DNA of 64,000 bases. Origin: Minicystis rosea. Lineage in GTDB: Bacteria; Myxococcota_A; Polyangia; Polyangiales; Polyangiaceae. Of this stretch, positions 26,717 through 39,631 are shown piece by piece. The stretch covers positions 10,338,377-10,402,376 of the forward strand of contig CP016211.1 in assembly GCA_001931535.1 (NCBI GenBank), in the 5' to 3' direction. A model generated the notes under the pieces. It had not been told where the DNA came from and did not search any database. It saw nothing but the letters and a program-made list of their open reading frames with translations. Both the position numbers and the translations under genes were made by a program. Position 1 is the stretch's first letter. Every line of letters begins with the position of its first letter.

Positions 26717-27742
26717 ATGTCTCGCAGGTATGTCCTCGCGTTCTGCATCACGATCGCCGCCACATCGAGCTGCGCGCGCAGCGAGAGCTCGAACGAGGAG
26801 GCCGTGGGCTCGGCCCGCGACGCGGTCATCACGCCGCCCATCTTCCTGTCGTGCGCCGACGTGTTCACGACGACCGATCCAGGTGCGTGCACGGCGAGCG
26901 GGCCGGGCACGATCCTGAACCACACGACGACGGTGCCGGCGACGTGCACGCAGTCGCCGCCGGGGCCGTATCCGGTGGGCATCACCCCCGTGGCCCTCAC
27001 CTGCGTCACCGGCGTCGGCGACACGCGGACCTGTCACGAGCGCGTCCACGTCGCGGACACGAATCCGCCGGTGATCGCCTGCCCGGCGAATCAGACGCTC
27101 ACCTGCGGAGGCACGCTGGCGGCGGGCGTCTCGGTCTCCGCGCACAGCCAATGCAGCGGCGCGGCGCTCCCCGTGAGCTGTACGCCGTCGCTCGACACGG
27201 CCTTCGCGACGGACGCGACCGTCTCGTGCTCGGCGAGCGACGCCATCGGCGCGGCGACGTGCAGCTTCGCGGTCGATCTGCCCGAGGTCGTCCCGCAGAT
27301 CGTGACCACGCCGATCGAGCTCTGGCCGCCGAACCACAAGTACCACACCATCGATCTGAGCGACTGCGTGTCCCGCGTGAGCGATGGGTGCGGCGGCACG
27401 TACGACATCGACGCGGTGGGGACGATCGTTCGCGTGACCTCGGACGAGGTCGAGGACGCGCCCGGCAAGGGCGAGAGCGGCGACGGATCGACCTGCGCCG
27501 ACATGGTGATCTCGGGGCCGCACACGGTCGACCTGCGCGCCGAGCGCAACGGCACGAGCGACGGGCGCGTCTACCGCATCCATTTCACGGTGCAGATCGG
27601 CGCGGCGATCCTCCACGACAGCTGCGCCGTCCTCGTCCCGCACGACCAGGGCCCGAGCCCCGCGACGCTGCCCGAAGGTGCGGTGGCCTACTGCGTGGGC
27701 ACGGGCTGTCCAGGCAACACTGGATCTTCGTCCTGCCAGTGA
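26717..27742 (+). CDS. Exported lipoprotein with HYR-like (hyalin repeat) domain
   Basis: A 341-residue protein. The signal peptide ends ATSSC, a plausible lipobox with Cys19. Residues 60-200 are cysteine-rich with DTNPPVIACPANQTLTCGGT, the start of a HYR/hyalin-like repeat, and a later SCSASDAIGAATCSF that closes it. A second region after LWPPNHKYHTIDLSDCV resembles the Ig-like segment often linked to HYR in myxobacterial secreted proteins. HYR domains are beta-sandwich adhesion or matrix modules; a surface role is inferred. The ATG at 26717 is chosen over the upstream GTG because the signal peptide starts here. Cysteines are numerous and probably paired. Confidence 0.8.
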   Translation: MSRRYVLAFCITIAATSSCARSESSNEEAVGSARDAVITPPIFLSCADVFTTTDPGACTASGPGTILNHTTTVPATCTQSPPGPYPVGITPVALTCVTGVGDTRTCHERVHVADTNPPVIACPANQTLTCGGTLAAGVSVSAHSQCSGAALPVSCTPSLDTAFATDATVSCSASDAIGAATCSFAVDLPEVVPQIVTTPIELWPPNHKYHTIDLSDCVSRVSDGCGGTYDIDAVGTIVRVTSDEVEDAPGKGESGDGSTCADMVISGPHTVDLRAERNGTSDGRVYRIHFTVQIGAAILHDSCAVLVPHDQGPSPATLPEGAVAYCVGTGCPGNTGSSSCQ

Positions 27743-27838
27743 ACAAGGCCCACGGCCGCCCGCCGCCCAAGAACCGTCGGGCGCCCCATTGTTCTCGCGC
27801 ACGGTGCCCGCCATTTCTGCGACAATGGCGCCGCGATC

Positions 27839-32098
<4,260 letters not shown>

Positions 32099-32198
32099 GC
32101 CGAGGACCACCACGCGCGGCGCGCGGCGCGAGCCACGTCGGCGAGCGCTGACGCGCGTCGATCTTGCGAGCGCTCGGCGTGAAGGCGATCCTCGCCGC

Positions 32199-33644
32199 AT
32201 GCGCCGAGCACTTCTCTTCCTCCCCTTGCTGCTCACCGGCTGCGGCTCCGGCGGCGGCAGCACCACGAGCGGCGATGCGCCCGACGGCGGCACGTGCTCG
32301 CTCACGGCGCCCGCCGTGCCCGATGCGCGCCTCCACACCGACGGCACGAAGCTCCGCGATGCGCTCGGTCGCGTGGTGATCCTCCGCGGCGTCAACGCCG
32401 GTGGACGCAGCAAGTTCGCGCCCTTCGTCCCCTTCGATGTTCCCGAGGGCGGCTTCGACGCCGCGCTCGCGAGCTACCTCGATCGCGCCCAATCCTGGGG
32501 CATCGACGTGCTCCGCGTCCCCTTCAGTTGGGACGCGCTCGAGCCCACCCAAGGCACCGACGACGCGGCCTACCTCGCGCGCTACGACGCCATCCTCGCC
32601 GGCGCCTGGAAGCGCGGGATGTACACGATCATCGACTTCCACCAGGACATCTACGCCGAGGTCTTCTGCGGCGACGGCTTCCCCGCGTGGACGGTGCCCG
32701 ATCCCAAGCCCGCGCCGCACCACGACTGTGCCAACTGGTCTTCGGGCTACTTCAGCGACCCCGGCGTGATGGCCGCGTTCGATGCCTTCTGGGCGGCCGA
32801 TTCCTCGGTGCAGGCCGCGTACGTCGCGATGTGGGATCGCATGGCCGCGCGCTACAAGGACACGCCGGGCGTGATCGGCTTCGAGCCCCTCAACGAGCCC
32901 GGTTGGGGCACGCAGAACATGGAGCAGTTCGAGGCCACCACGCTGACCTCGTTCTATTCGTCCATGATCGCGCGCCTCGCGAGCGCCGCGCCGGGCGTGC
33001 TGATCTTCTTCGACGCGACCGGCCCCGACGCCACCCTCGGCTCGACCAACCTCGGCCGCCCCACCGGCGACGGCATCGTCTTCGCGCCGCACTACTACCA
33101 GTACGGCGCGCTGAGCGGCGCCGGCGGCGATCCGACCCGCGTCCGCCTCGATCTGACCAAGTGGCAGAACCAGGCGAAGACGTGGAGCGTCCCTGTGCTC
33201 CTCGGCGAGTTCGGGACCGTGAACCACGTCCCCGATCCGGTGACGTACATGACCGCGCATTTCGACGCGCTGGACGCCCTCGGGATGCACGGGACGCAGT
33301 GGGAGTACAGCGTCGCCGCCGAGGAATGGAACGCCGAAGACCTGAGCCCCGTGCGCGCCGACGGGACCGAGAATCCCATGGCGGAGGCCATCGTGCGGGC
33401 CTATCCGCGCGCCGTCGCGGGCGATGACGTCACGTTCACCTTCGACGCGAAGACGCGCGGTTTCACGCTGCGCTACACGCCGTCCGCGGGCATCACCGAG
33501 GTGGTGACGCCGGCGCGGCTCTACCCCGAGGGCTACGACGTCACCATCCACGGCGGCTGCGCCGACGCCGGCACCGCGGGGCGCCTGCTTTTGCAGGCCG
33601 ATGCCGGCGCGACCGCGGTCGAGGTCACGGTCACCGCGCGCTGA
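32199..33644 (+). CDS. Lipoprotein glycoside hydrolase family 5 (endoglycoceramidase-like)
   Basis: A 481-residue secreted enzyme with a lipobox LLLTGC. The GH5 barrel begins at VILRGVNAGGRSKFAPF. Further motifs are DVLRVPFSWDALEP, IIDFHQDIYAE, FEPLNEPGWG (acid/base Glu233), and VLLGEFG (nucleophile Glu337). FHQDIY and the long insert with a cysteine pair are typical of the endoglycoceramidase-type subfamily, which cleaves the sugar from glycolipids, rather than of cellulases. A C-terminal beta-domain follows from about residue 405. The ATG at 32199 fits the signal peptide. The specific glycolipid substrate is inference. It lies 100 bases downstream of the kinase gene. Confidence 0.9.
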   Translation: MRRALLFLPLLLTGCGSGGGSTTSGDAPDGGTCSLTAPAVPDARLHTDGTKLRDALGRVVILRGVNAGGRSKFAPFVPFDVPEGGFDAALASYLDRAQSWGIDVLRVPFSWDALEPTQGTDDAAYLARYDAILAGAWKRGMYTIIDFHQDIYAEVFCGDGFPAWTVPDPKPAPHHDCANWSSGYFSDPGVMAAFDAFWAADSSVQAAYVAMWDRMAARYKDTPGVIGFEPLNEPGWGTQNMEQFEATTLTSFYSSMIARLASAAPGVLIFFDATGPDATLGSTNLGRPTGDGIVFAPHYYQYGALSGAGGDPTRVRLDLTKWQNQAKTWSVPVLLGEFGTVNHVPDPVTYMTAHFDALDALGMHGTQWEYSVAAEEWNAEDLSPVRADGTENPMAEAIVRAYPRAVAGDDVTFTFDAKTRGFTLRYTPSAGITEVVTPARLYPEGYDVTIHGGCADAGTAGRLLLQADAGATAVEVTVTAR

Positions 33645-33687
33645 CGCTTGCGACCGCGCGGGCGGGAACGCATATCCTGTCGACACC

Positions 33688-34092
33688 ATGAGCGACGATC
33701 GCGACAAGAAGGAAGACCCGGCCGAGGAGCTCAAGCAGGGCCTCACGCACCTGTGGCGCGCGGCGCGCGGCGTCGCCGCCGGCGTGAAGAAGGAGGTCGA
33801 TCGCACCGACTTCGGCAAGGCGATCGACGACGCGGGACGCGAGTTCGTGCGCGCGGCGGCGAACGTGGTCGACCGCATCGCCGTCGAGGTGGATCAACTC
33901 ACGAAGCCCGGCGACGCGCCGCCTCGCGGTGAAGGCGTGCAGGCTCCCGAAGCGCAGGAGAAGCCGGAAGAGAAGCACGACGAAGACGACGAGTTCGACG
34001 GGGTGAAGCCGCGAGAGAAGGGATCGGCGCCGCAGGATCCGGGCTTCCGGATCGCCGTGGACGACGACGCCGAGAAGAAGAAACCCGAATAG
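33688..34092 (+). CDS. Small charged hypothetical protein
   Basis: A 134-residue protein with no recognised family. The first half is predicted helical: ELKQGLTHLWRAARGVAAGV then FGKAIDDAGREFVRAAANVV, with amphipathic periodicity. The second half is disordered and acidic, rich in Glu, Lys, Asp and Pro, ending DDDAEKKKPE. There is no signal peptide or membrane helix, so it is cytosolic. Similar helical small proteins in this group are often annotated as of unknown function. It is 43 bases after the glycosidase gene; the spacing permits co-transcription. Confidence 0.7.
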   Translation: MSDDRDKKEDPAEELKQGLTHLWRAARGVAAGVKKEVDRTDFGKAIDDAGREFVRAAANVVDRIAVEVDQLTKPGDAPPRGEGVQAPEAQEKPEEKHDEDDEFDGVKPREKGSAPQDPGFRIAVDDDAEKKKPE

Positions 34093-34166
34093 CCGAGACG
34101 GCGCCACCTGGAGAATCGGGGCGCGCCTCATCGTCTTGTTGCCAAGCAAGAGCTAGGCTGCCGGGC

Positions 34167-34937
34167 ATGGATGTCCGCGCCTACAATCGCGACGCCTGGG
34201 ATCACAGCGTGCTGCAAGGCAACCGCTGGACGATCCCGGTCACGTCCGAGGAGATCGCAGCCGCGCGTCGCGGCGAGTGGTCCATCATTCTCACACCGAA
34301 CAAACCCGTGCCGCGCTCTTGGTTCCCCGACCTGCGCGGCCTCGATCTGTTGGCGCTCGCTGGAGGCGGCGGCCAGCAAGGTCCCATCTTGGCGGCGGCC
34401 GGCGCGACGGTCACCGTCTTCGACAACTCGCCGGCGCAGCTCGCACAGGATCGGCTGGTGGCCGACCGCGACGGGCTCCAAATTGCGACCGTCGAGGGCG
34501 ACATGGCCGACCTCTCGTGCTTCGCGTCCGAGAGCTTCGATCTGATCGTCCACCCTTGCTCCAACTGCTTCGTGCCCGACGTGCGCCAAGTGTGGCGCGA
34601 AGCGCATCGCGTCCTCCGGCGCGGCGGCACCTTGCTCTCCGGCGTCTGCGACCCAATCAGCTTCGCGATCGATCCCGACCTCGAAAAGCAGGGCGTCGCG
34701 CAGCTCAAGTACGCCATCCCGTACTCCGACCTCACGAGCCTCACCGACGAGGAGCGCCGCAAGTACACCGACGCCAACGACCCGCTCGCCTTCGGTCACA
34801 CGCTGGAAGATTTGATCGGCGGCCAGTGCGACGCCGGCTTCGTCATCTCCGGCATGTACGGCGACAAGCACGTCGGCGATCACCTGGTGTCGACCTTCAT
34901 GCCCTGTTTCTACGCCACGCGGGCCATCAAGACCTGA
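34167..34937 (+). CDS. Class I SAM-dependent methyltransferase
   Basis: A 256-residue methyltransferase. Motif I is LLALAGGGGQQGPILAAAG, followed by the acidic VFDNS that binds the SAM ribose. Then come EGDMADLSCF (motif II) and FDLIVHPCSNCFVPDV. The C-terminal part carries TPNK-type substrate-side residues and a closing VSTFMPCFYATRA strand. The family is the UbiE/methyltransf_11 type; the substrate cannot be deduced. A strong hairpin follows it, so its transcript probably ends there. Confidence 0.9.
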   Translation: MDVRAYNRDAWDHSVLQGNRWTIPVTSEEIAAARRGEWSIILTPNKPVPRSWFPDLRGLDLLALAGGGGQQGPILAAAGATVTVFDNSPAQLAQDRLVADRDGLQIATVEGDMADLSCFASESFDLIVHPCSNCFVPDVRQVWREAHRVLRRGGTLLSGVCDPISFAIDPDLEKQGVAQLKYAIPYSDLTSLTDEERRKYTDANDPLAFGHTLEDLIGGQCDAGFVISGMYGDKHVGDHLVSTFMPCFYATRAIKT

Positions 34938-34970
34938 CGGGCCTCTCCGCGCACACGCACGACGTCCAAC

Positions 34971-35000
34971 GACGCGGCCCGGCTCGACCGGGCCCGCGTC
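34971..35000 (+). terminator. Strong hairpin downstream of the methyltransferase gene
   Basis: GACGCGGCCCGG (34971-34982) pairs with CCGGGCCCGCGTC (34988-35000), a 12-bp stem with one bulged base and a CTCGA loop. It lies 33 bases after the stop. The stem is very stable but no U-tract follows. Confidence 0.5.
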
Positions 35001-35085
35001 GCCTCATCCGCACGCTGCCTTTCCAGTCACGCTCCAGCAAACGGCGCGACGGCAAGCCCACGCCGGTCGCGTATCCTCGCGCATC

Positions 35086-37830
35086 GTGAAGACCACGAGG
35101 CGCCTCGGAGGCCTGCTGTTGCTCGCTGCGGGAGCATGCTCGACCTCGACGCCGCCGCACGTGGAGCTCGCCGCGACGCAGGCGAAGCCACCGCCGTCAG
35201 GGCCGTGCAAGCCGGCCGCCGATCTGCGTGCGCGCGTCCCGGCGCTGCTCGCGAAGGGCAAGCTCGATCGCGCCGCGCGCGCCATCGAGGAAGCGAACCG
35301 CCTCTGCCCCGAGCGCGCCTCCGACACGTGGGCCGCGGAGATCGCCGCGGACGTGGAGCTCGGCCGGTATGCGAAGGCCGTCGTGCTCGCCAAGGAGATC
35401 GCCGCGGCCCCCGACGCACCCGCCGACGCGAAGAAGGCCGCCGAAGCGGCGCTCGCGGACGCCGCGCGGCTCGATCGATCGTTCCCCGCCGCCGGCGAGG
35501 CGCGCGCGAACGCGATGCGGCTCCTCGGCGAGGCCGACGATCTCGCGGCGCGCACCGGCGATCCGGCTGCCCTGCGCGCCGCGATCATCAAGTACCTCGC
35601 CTCCTGGGACACGTGGCGGCCGAACGTCCGCGCGCTCGTCGGCGCCGGCCTCGCGGCCGCGTCGATCCCCGATGCCGCGAGCGCGCAGCGCTTCTTCGAT
35701 CGAGCGCTCGCCGAGCTCAGCGAGCCGGTCACGATGGAGCTCGATCACGGCCTCTCCGATCGCATCGGCGACGTCGTCCCGTTCCCCGACGGCCGCTCGA
35801 TCGCGCTCGTGCACGGGAGCGATCCTTTCGAGGTCTACATCAAGGGCATCACCATCCTCGATGCACGCACGTTGCGCGCGCGTCTCCAACTGCGTGGTCA
35901 CTCGGACACGGTCGTGTCGATGGCCGTCTCTCCCGACGAGCGCATCCTCGCCACGGGCTCGCAAGATCGGACCGCGCGCCTCTGGGACACGGCGTCGGGC
36001 GCGCCCCTTCAGGTCCTCGGCAATCACGGCCTCTACGTCGAGTCGCTCGCGTTCTCTCCCGACGGCGAGCGCGTCGCGACCGGCGTTCACCACGAGGTCG
36101 GCCTCTGGAACGTGGCCTCCGGCGCGCGCCTCGGAAAGCTCCGCGGCACCAACGCGGTCGCCTTCTCGCCCGACGGCAAGCTGCTCGCATCGGGCACCAT
36201 CGACAAGAGCGTGCAGCTCTGGGACGCGAAGACCGGCGCGCCCATCAAGGAGCTGCCCTGGGGCACCACCTGGATTCGCCACGTCACCTTCTCGCCCGAC
36301 GGCACGCGGCTCGCGGCCGGCTCGTACGACGACGTGAGGCTCTGGGACGCGAGCAGCTTCGCCGTCCTGCAGACCGCGAAGGTCGTCTCGCTGCGCGATC
36401 TCCGCTTCTCGCCCGACGGCACCAAGCTCCTCGCCGAGCAGTCGGACGAGGCGCACATCTGGGACGCGCGCACCGGCAAGCTCCTCGAGAGCCCGGCAGT
36501 ACGCGACTTCGTACCTTCGCCCAATGGCAAGCTCACCGCGCTCGTGGGCAGCGCGGGCGTGCAGATCCGCGACGACACCACCGGCACCATCCAACGCACG
36601 ATCGCCGGCACACGCGCGTGGTTCCTCCCGAGCGGCAAGCTCCTCACGACCACGCGCTCCGGGCAACTCCATCTCTGGGATCCGAGCACCGGCGCGCTCC
36701 TCGCGAAGGGCGTCGACGGCACCGCCGATCGAGTCTCCTCGGTGGCCTTCTCCCCCGACGGCAAGCACCTCGCGACAGGCACCAACGACAGCGCCGTGCG
36801 CCGCTGGGACATGATCACCGGCACACTCCTCGACGCCTTCCCACGCCAGGCCGATCGCGTCGGGCGCGTGGCCTATTCACCGGACGGCAAGATGCTGGCG
36901 ACGGCGAGCAGCGATCGCGTCGTGCGGCTCCTCGACGCGTCCACGGGCATCGCCCTCGTGTCGCTCCCCGCGCTGCCCTCGGCCGTGCAGGGCATCGCCT
37001 TCTCACCGGATGGCAAGCTCGTCGCCACGAGCAGCAGCGACGCCGTGCGCCTTTGGGAGACCGCCACCGGCGCCGCGAAAACGAAGCTGGATCTGCTCCC
37101 CGACAGCGAGAGCGCCGTGGTCTTCTCCCCCGATGGCAAGCTGGTCGCGGCCGGCTCGGGCCCGAAGGTCTGGCACTTCAGCCTCGTGAACGGCGCCGTC
37201 GTCAAACCCTTGGAGGGCCACCAGGGCAAGGTCACCGCCGTAGCCTTTTCACCGGACGGCAAGGTGCTCGCCTCGGGCGCGCACGACGACACCGTGAGGC
37301 TCTGGGACGAGGCCACCGGCAAGCTGATCCGGAGCATCCACATGCGCCATCGCGTCAGCGCGCTCGCCTTCTCGCCGGATGGGAAACACCTCGCCGTCGC
37401 GACCCAAGGCATCACGTTGCTCGACGCGCAGACGGGCGCCGTCACCGCGACGCCGAAGGGACACGTCGGCTGGGCCCTCAGCGTCGCCTTCTCGAGCGAC
37501 GGCAAGCTGCTCGCATCGGGTGGGACGGACGGCGCCGTGCTGCTCGTGAGCATGCCGCAGGGCGAGCGCCTCGCGTCGCTCCACGCCGTCGCCGGCGAGG
37601 ATGCGGGCTTCCTGCTCGACGACACCGGCCACGTCGACTTCACCGGACGGAGCCCCTGCGCCGCCCGATCGCATCTCGTCTGTCGGAGCGGCGCGCTGAG
37701 CTTCCCCTTCGACGTCTGCGAAGAGCGCGTGCGCGTGCCGGGGCTCTTCGCGCACGCCATCGCCAAAGAGATCGTGGCGCCCCCGCTCGATCGGGATCTC
37801 GATCCCATGCCGTGCGCCAAACGCCCCTGA
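35086..37830 (+). CDS. WD40-repeat lipoprotein (double beta-propeller)
   Basis: A 914-residue exported protein from a GTG start, with a lipobox-like LLAAGAC. Residues 35-250 are helical and TPR-like. About 13 WD40-type blades follow from 265, each with a core such as VAFSPDGKLLASG and a closing VRLWD or LLD. That is enough for nearly two seven-bladed propellers. The C-terminal 80 residues are cysteine-containing (SPCAARSHLVCR), a segment often seen at the end of WD40 proteins in myxobacteria. WD40 propellers serve as interaction platforms; the partner is unknown. The GTG is chosen because it opens directly into the signal peptide. Confidence 0.9.
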   Translation: MKTTRRLGGLLLLAAGACSTSTPPHVELAATQAKPPPSGPCKPAADLRARVPALLAKGKLDRAARAIEEANRLCPERASDTWAAEIAADVELGRYAKAVVLAKEIAAAPDAPADAKKAAEAALADAARLDRSFPAAGEARANAMRLLGEADDLAARTGDPAALRAAIIKYLASWDTWRPNVRALVGAGLAAASIPDAASAQRFFDRALAELSEPVTMELDHGLSDRIGDVVPFPDGRSIALVHGSDPFEVYIKGITILDARTLRARLQLRGHSDTVVSMAVSPDERILATGSQDRTARLWDTASGAPLQVLGNHGLYVESLAFSPDGERVATGVHHEVGLWNVASGARLGKLRGTNAVAFSPDGKLLASGTIDKSVQLWDAKTGAPIKELPWGTTWIRHVTFSPDGTRLAAGSYDDVRLWDASSFAVLQTAKVVSLRDLRFSPDGTKLLAEQSDEAHIWDARTGKLLESPAVRDFVPSPNGKLTALVGSAGVQIRDDTTGTIQRTIAGTRAWFLPSGKLLTTTRSGQLHLWDPSTGALLAKGVDGTADRVSSVAFSPDGKHLATGTNDSAVRRWDMITGTLLDAFPRQADRVGRVAYSPDGKMLATASSDRVVRLLDASTGIALVSLPALPSAVQGIAFSPDGKLVATSSSDAVRLWETATGAAKTKLDLLPDSESAVVFSPDGKLVAAGSGPKVWHFSLVNGAVVKPLEGHQGKVTAVAFSPDGKVLASGAHDDTVRLWDEATGKLIRSIHMRHRVSALAFSPDGKHLAVATQGITLLDAQTGAVTATPKGHVGWALSVAFSSDGKLLASGGTDGAVLLVSMPQGERLASLHAVAGEDAGFLLDDTGHVDFTGRSPCAARSHLVCRSGALSFPFDVCEERVRVPGLFAHAIAKEIVAPPLDRDLDPMPCAKRP

Positions 37831-37911
37831 GCGCTCGCGGCGTGCTGAGAGCGCCTTTTCGCCGCCCGGTGAGCGCGGTAATGCGCTGTCTTCGATACGA
37901 AGGAGAACGAC

Positions 37912-38256
37912 ATGAAGATGGGGTTCATCGCAGCCGTGATGTTGGCGTTCGGCGGCCTCGCGCTCGCGGGCTGTGGCAGCAGCGGCGAGACCAACACCGG
38001 CGGGAGCGGACAGACGAGCACGAACACGAACAGCTTCCACTGCTGCGTCAACGATCAGTCGTACGACTGCGAAAGCGACGCCAAGGCGAAGCAGTGCGCG
38101 GGCGTGTCGTTCGACCTCGCGGGCTGCATGGCGGCGTGCAACGGCGACGCCGCGTGCAACGGTGACTGCGCCGCGCAGGCCGGCAACCAGACGCCCGATC
38201 CCTCGGTCTGCACGGCCGTCGACAACCCCGTCAGCGAGTGGTGCGAAGGCCGGTGA
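37912..38256 (+). CDS. Small cysteine-rich lipoprotein
   Basis: A 114-residue protein with signal peptide and lipobox LALAGC, preceded by AAGGAG at good spacing. A short Gly/Ser/Thr linker follows, then a compact domain with ten cysteines after the lipid anchor (HCC, YDC, QC, GC, AAC twice, DC, VC, WC). This is enough for five disulfides. No family recognised. It begins a run of three small exported lipoprotein genes on this strand. The domain may be a cell-surface or predation-related module, but nothing in the sequence proves it. Confidence 0.75.
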   Translation: MKMGFIAAVMLAFGGLALAGCGSSGETNTGGSGQTSTNTNSFHCCVNDQSYDCESDAKAKQCAGVSFDLAGCMAACNGDAACNGDCAAQAGNQTPDPSVCTAVDNPVSEWCEGR

Positions 38257-38424
38257 TCGCCGGCGCTCCCCGGAGACGCCGCCTGCTCACCGTTTGACGA
38301 CCCTGCCAATGCATTGGAGGACGCCACCGCTGCCTGGATGAGCAGCGGGGCGCCTCCGAGCTGCCGTATTCACCCTTCCCTTCACCTCGAATCGGGTCAC
38401 GCCGGACTGCCCGCGCATGGCATC

Positions 38425-39276
38425 ATGAAGGGCATGCTTCGCCGTGCGCTCCTCACCGCTTCGGCCCTGCTCCTCGCCGCGTGTGGCAGCGACGCGAGCA
38501 CCACGCAGAGCACCGCGAGCGGCAGCGGTGGCGCGAGCGGCGGCGCAGGCGGCACGGCCCAGGGAGGCGCAGGCGGCACCGCGACCGGCACCGGTGGCAT
38601 GTCGACCGGCGGCGCGGGCGGCGCGACGACGAGCGGCACCGGCGGTATGTCGAGCGGCGGCACCGGCGGCATGTCGACCGGCGGCTCCGCGCCGATGGCA
38701 TGTCCGGCGGACATGGCGCACGTCGGTGTCTTCTGCATGGATCGTTACGAAGCGCCCAACCAACCCGGCGCCGATCCGCTCGTCATGCAGAGCGCGGTGG
38801 CCGCGGAGAGCTGGTGTGAGGCCGCGGGCAAACGCCTCTGCACCGAAGACGAGTGGGTCTCCGCCTGCGAAGGCTCGCAGAAGCACACGTATCCTTATGG
38901 CGACACGCACGTCGCCTCGCGCTGCAACGACGACAAGACTTGGAAGGTCGTGAACGAGTCGGTGCTCAACACCTGGCCCTCCGCCGCGGCCAAGGCCGAA
39001 GTGGAGAAGCTCTGGCAAGGCGCGCCGAGCGGCTCGTACACGGAGTGCGTGAGCGAGGACGGCGTCTACGATCTCACCGGCAACGTGGAAGAGTGGGTGG
39101 TGCGGACCCAACCGCACACGAACAACTATCCACACGTGCTCAAAGGTTGTTATTGGGCCGGCTGTTACGGCGGCTCGAAGCCCACGTGCGCCTCCACCAA
39201 CCCGGCGCACGCAGACGGCTTCATGTATTACGAGACCGGCTTCCGCTGTTGTCTCGATGCCATGATCATCCCCTGA
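38425..39276 (+). CDS. Lipoprotein with SUMF1/FGE-like domain
   Basis: A 283-residue lipoprotein (LLLAAC). After a Gly/Thr/Ser/Ala linker of about 65 residues comes a formylglycine-generating-enzyme-like domain. It shows FCMDRYEAPN, AGKRLCTEDEWVSAC, DLTGNVEEWV, and a closing YYETGFRCCL. The fold is that of SUMF1/EgtB/PvdO proteins. The paired active-site cysteines of true FGE are not in the usual place, so enzymatic activity is doubtful. An ATG nine bases further in is an alternative start. The domain is often used as a carbohydrate- or protein-binding module in secreted proteins. Confidence 0.85.
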   Translation: MKGMLRRALLTASALLLAACGSDASTTQSTASGSGGASGGAGGTAQGGAGGTATGTGGMSTGGAGGATTSGTGGMSSGGTGGMSTGGSAPMACPADMAHVGVFCMDRYEAPNQPGADPLVMQSAVAAESWCEAAGKRLCTEDEWVSACEGSQKHTYPYGDTHVASRCNDDKTWKVVNESVLNTWPSAAAKAEVEKLWQGAPSGSYTECVSEDGVYDLTGNVEEWVVRTQPHTNNYPHVLKGCYWAGCYGGSKPTCASTNPAHADGFMYYETGFRCCLDAMIIP

Positions 39277-39631
39277 GGAAGATCGATATCGCCTTTGCGG
39301 ACACCGCTGGTGAAGCGGCGATGGCGCGCCGCGGAGATGTGGATAGCGAACGGCGGCGAAGATGCGATGACGGCTGTTCTGCTCGGACCACATGCCGCAC
39401 ATCGATGCTGAAGCGCGGCGCAGGTTCACTGCGCGTGCGCGGATGAGCCGCAGCGCGAAGATCACGACGCGACATGGCCCCGAGCGATGCGCTCGTGCAT
39501 GGCAGACATCCTGTCCATGCATGACATTTCGCATCGATGCGCTGGGGGCCACGGCGCGTTCGCAGATCGCGCCCGCGACGCGAAAATCACGACACGTTGA
39601 CGGGCTCTGATCGTCTGCATAGACCTGAGCG
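39277..39631. other. 355-base intergenic region without a supported gene
   Basis: No credible ORF. The sequence is less GC-rich in places, with related short stretches such as AAGATCACGACGCGACATG and AAAATCACGACACGTTGAC. It probably carries the promoter of the PHM-like gene, but no clear promoter motif can be named. Confidence 0.5.
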
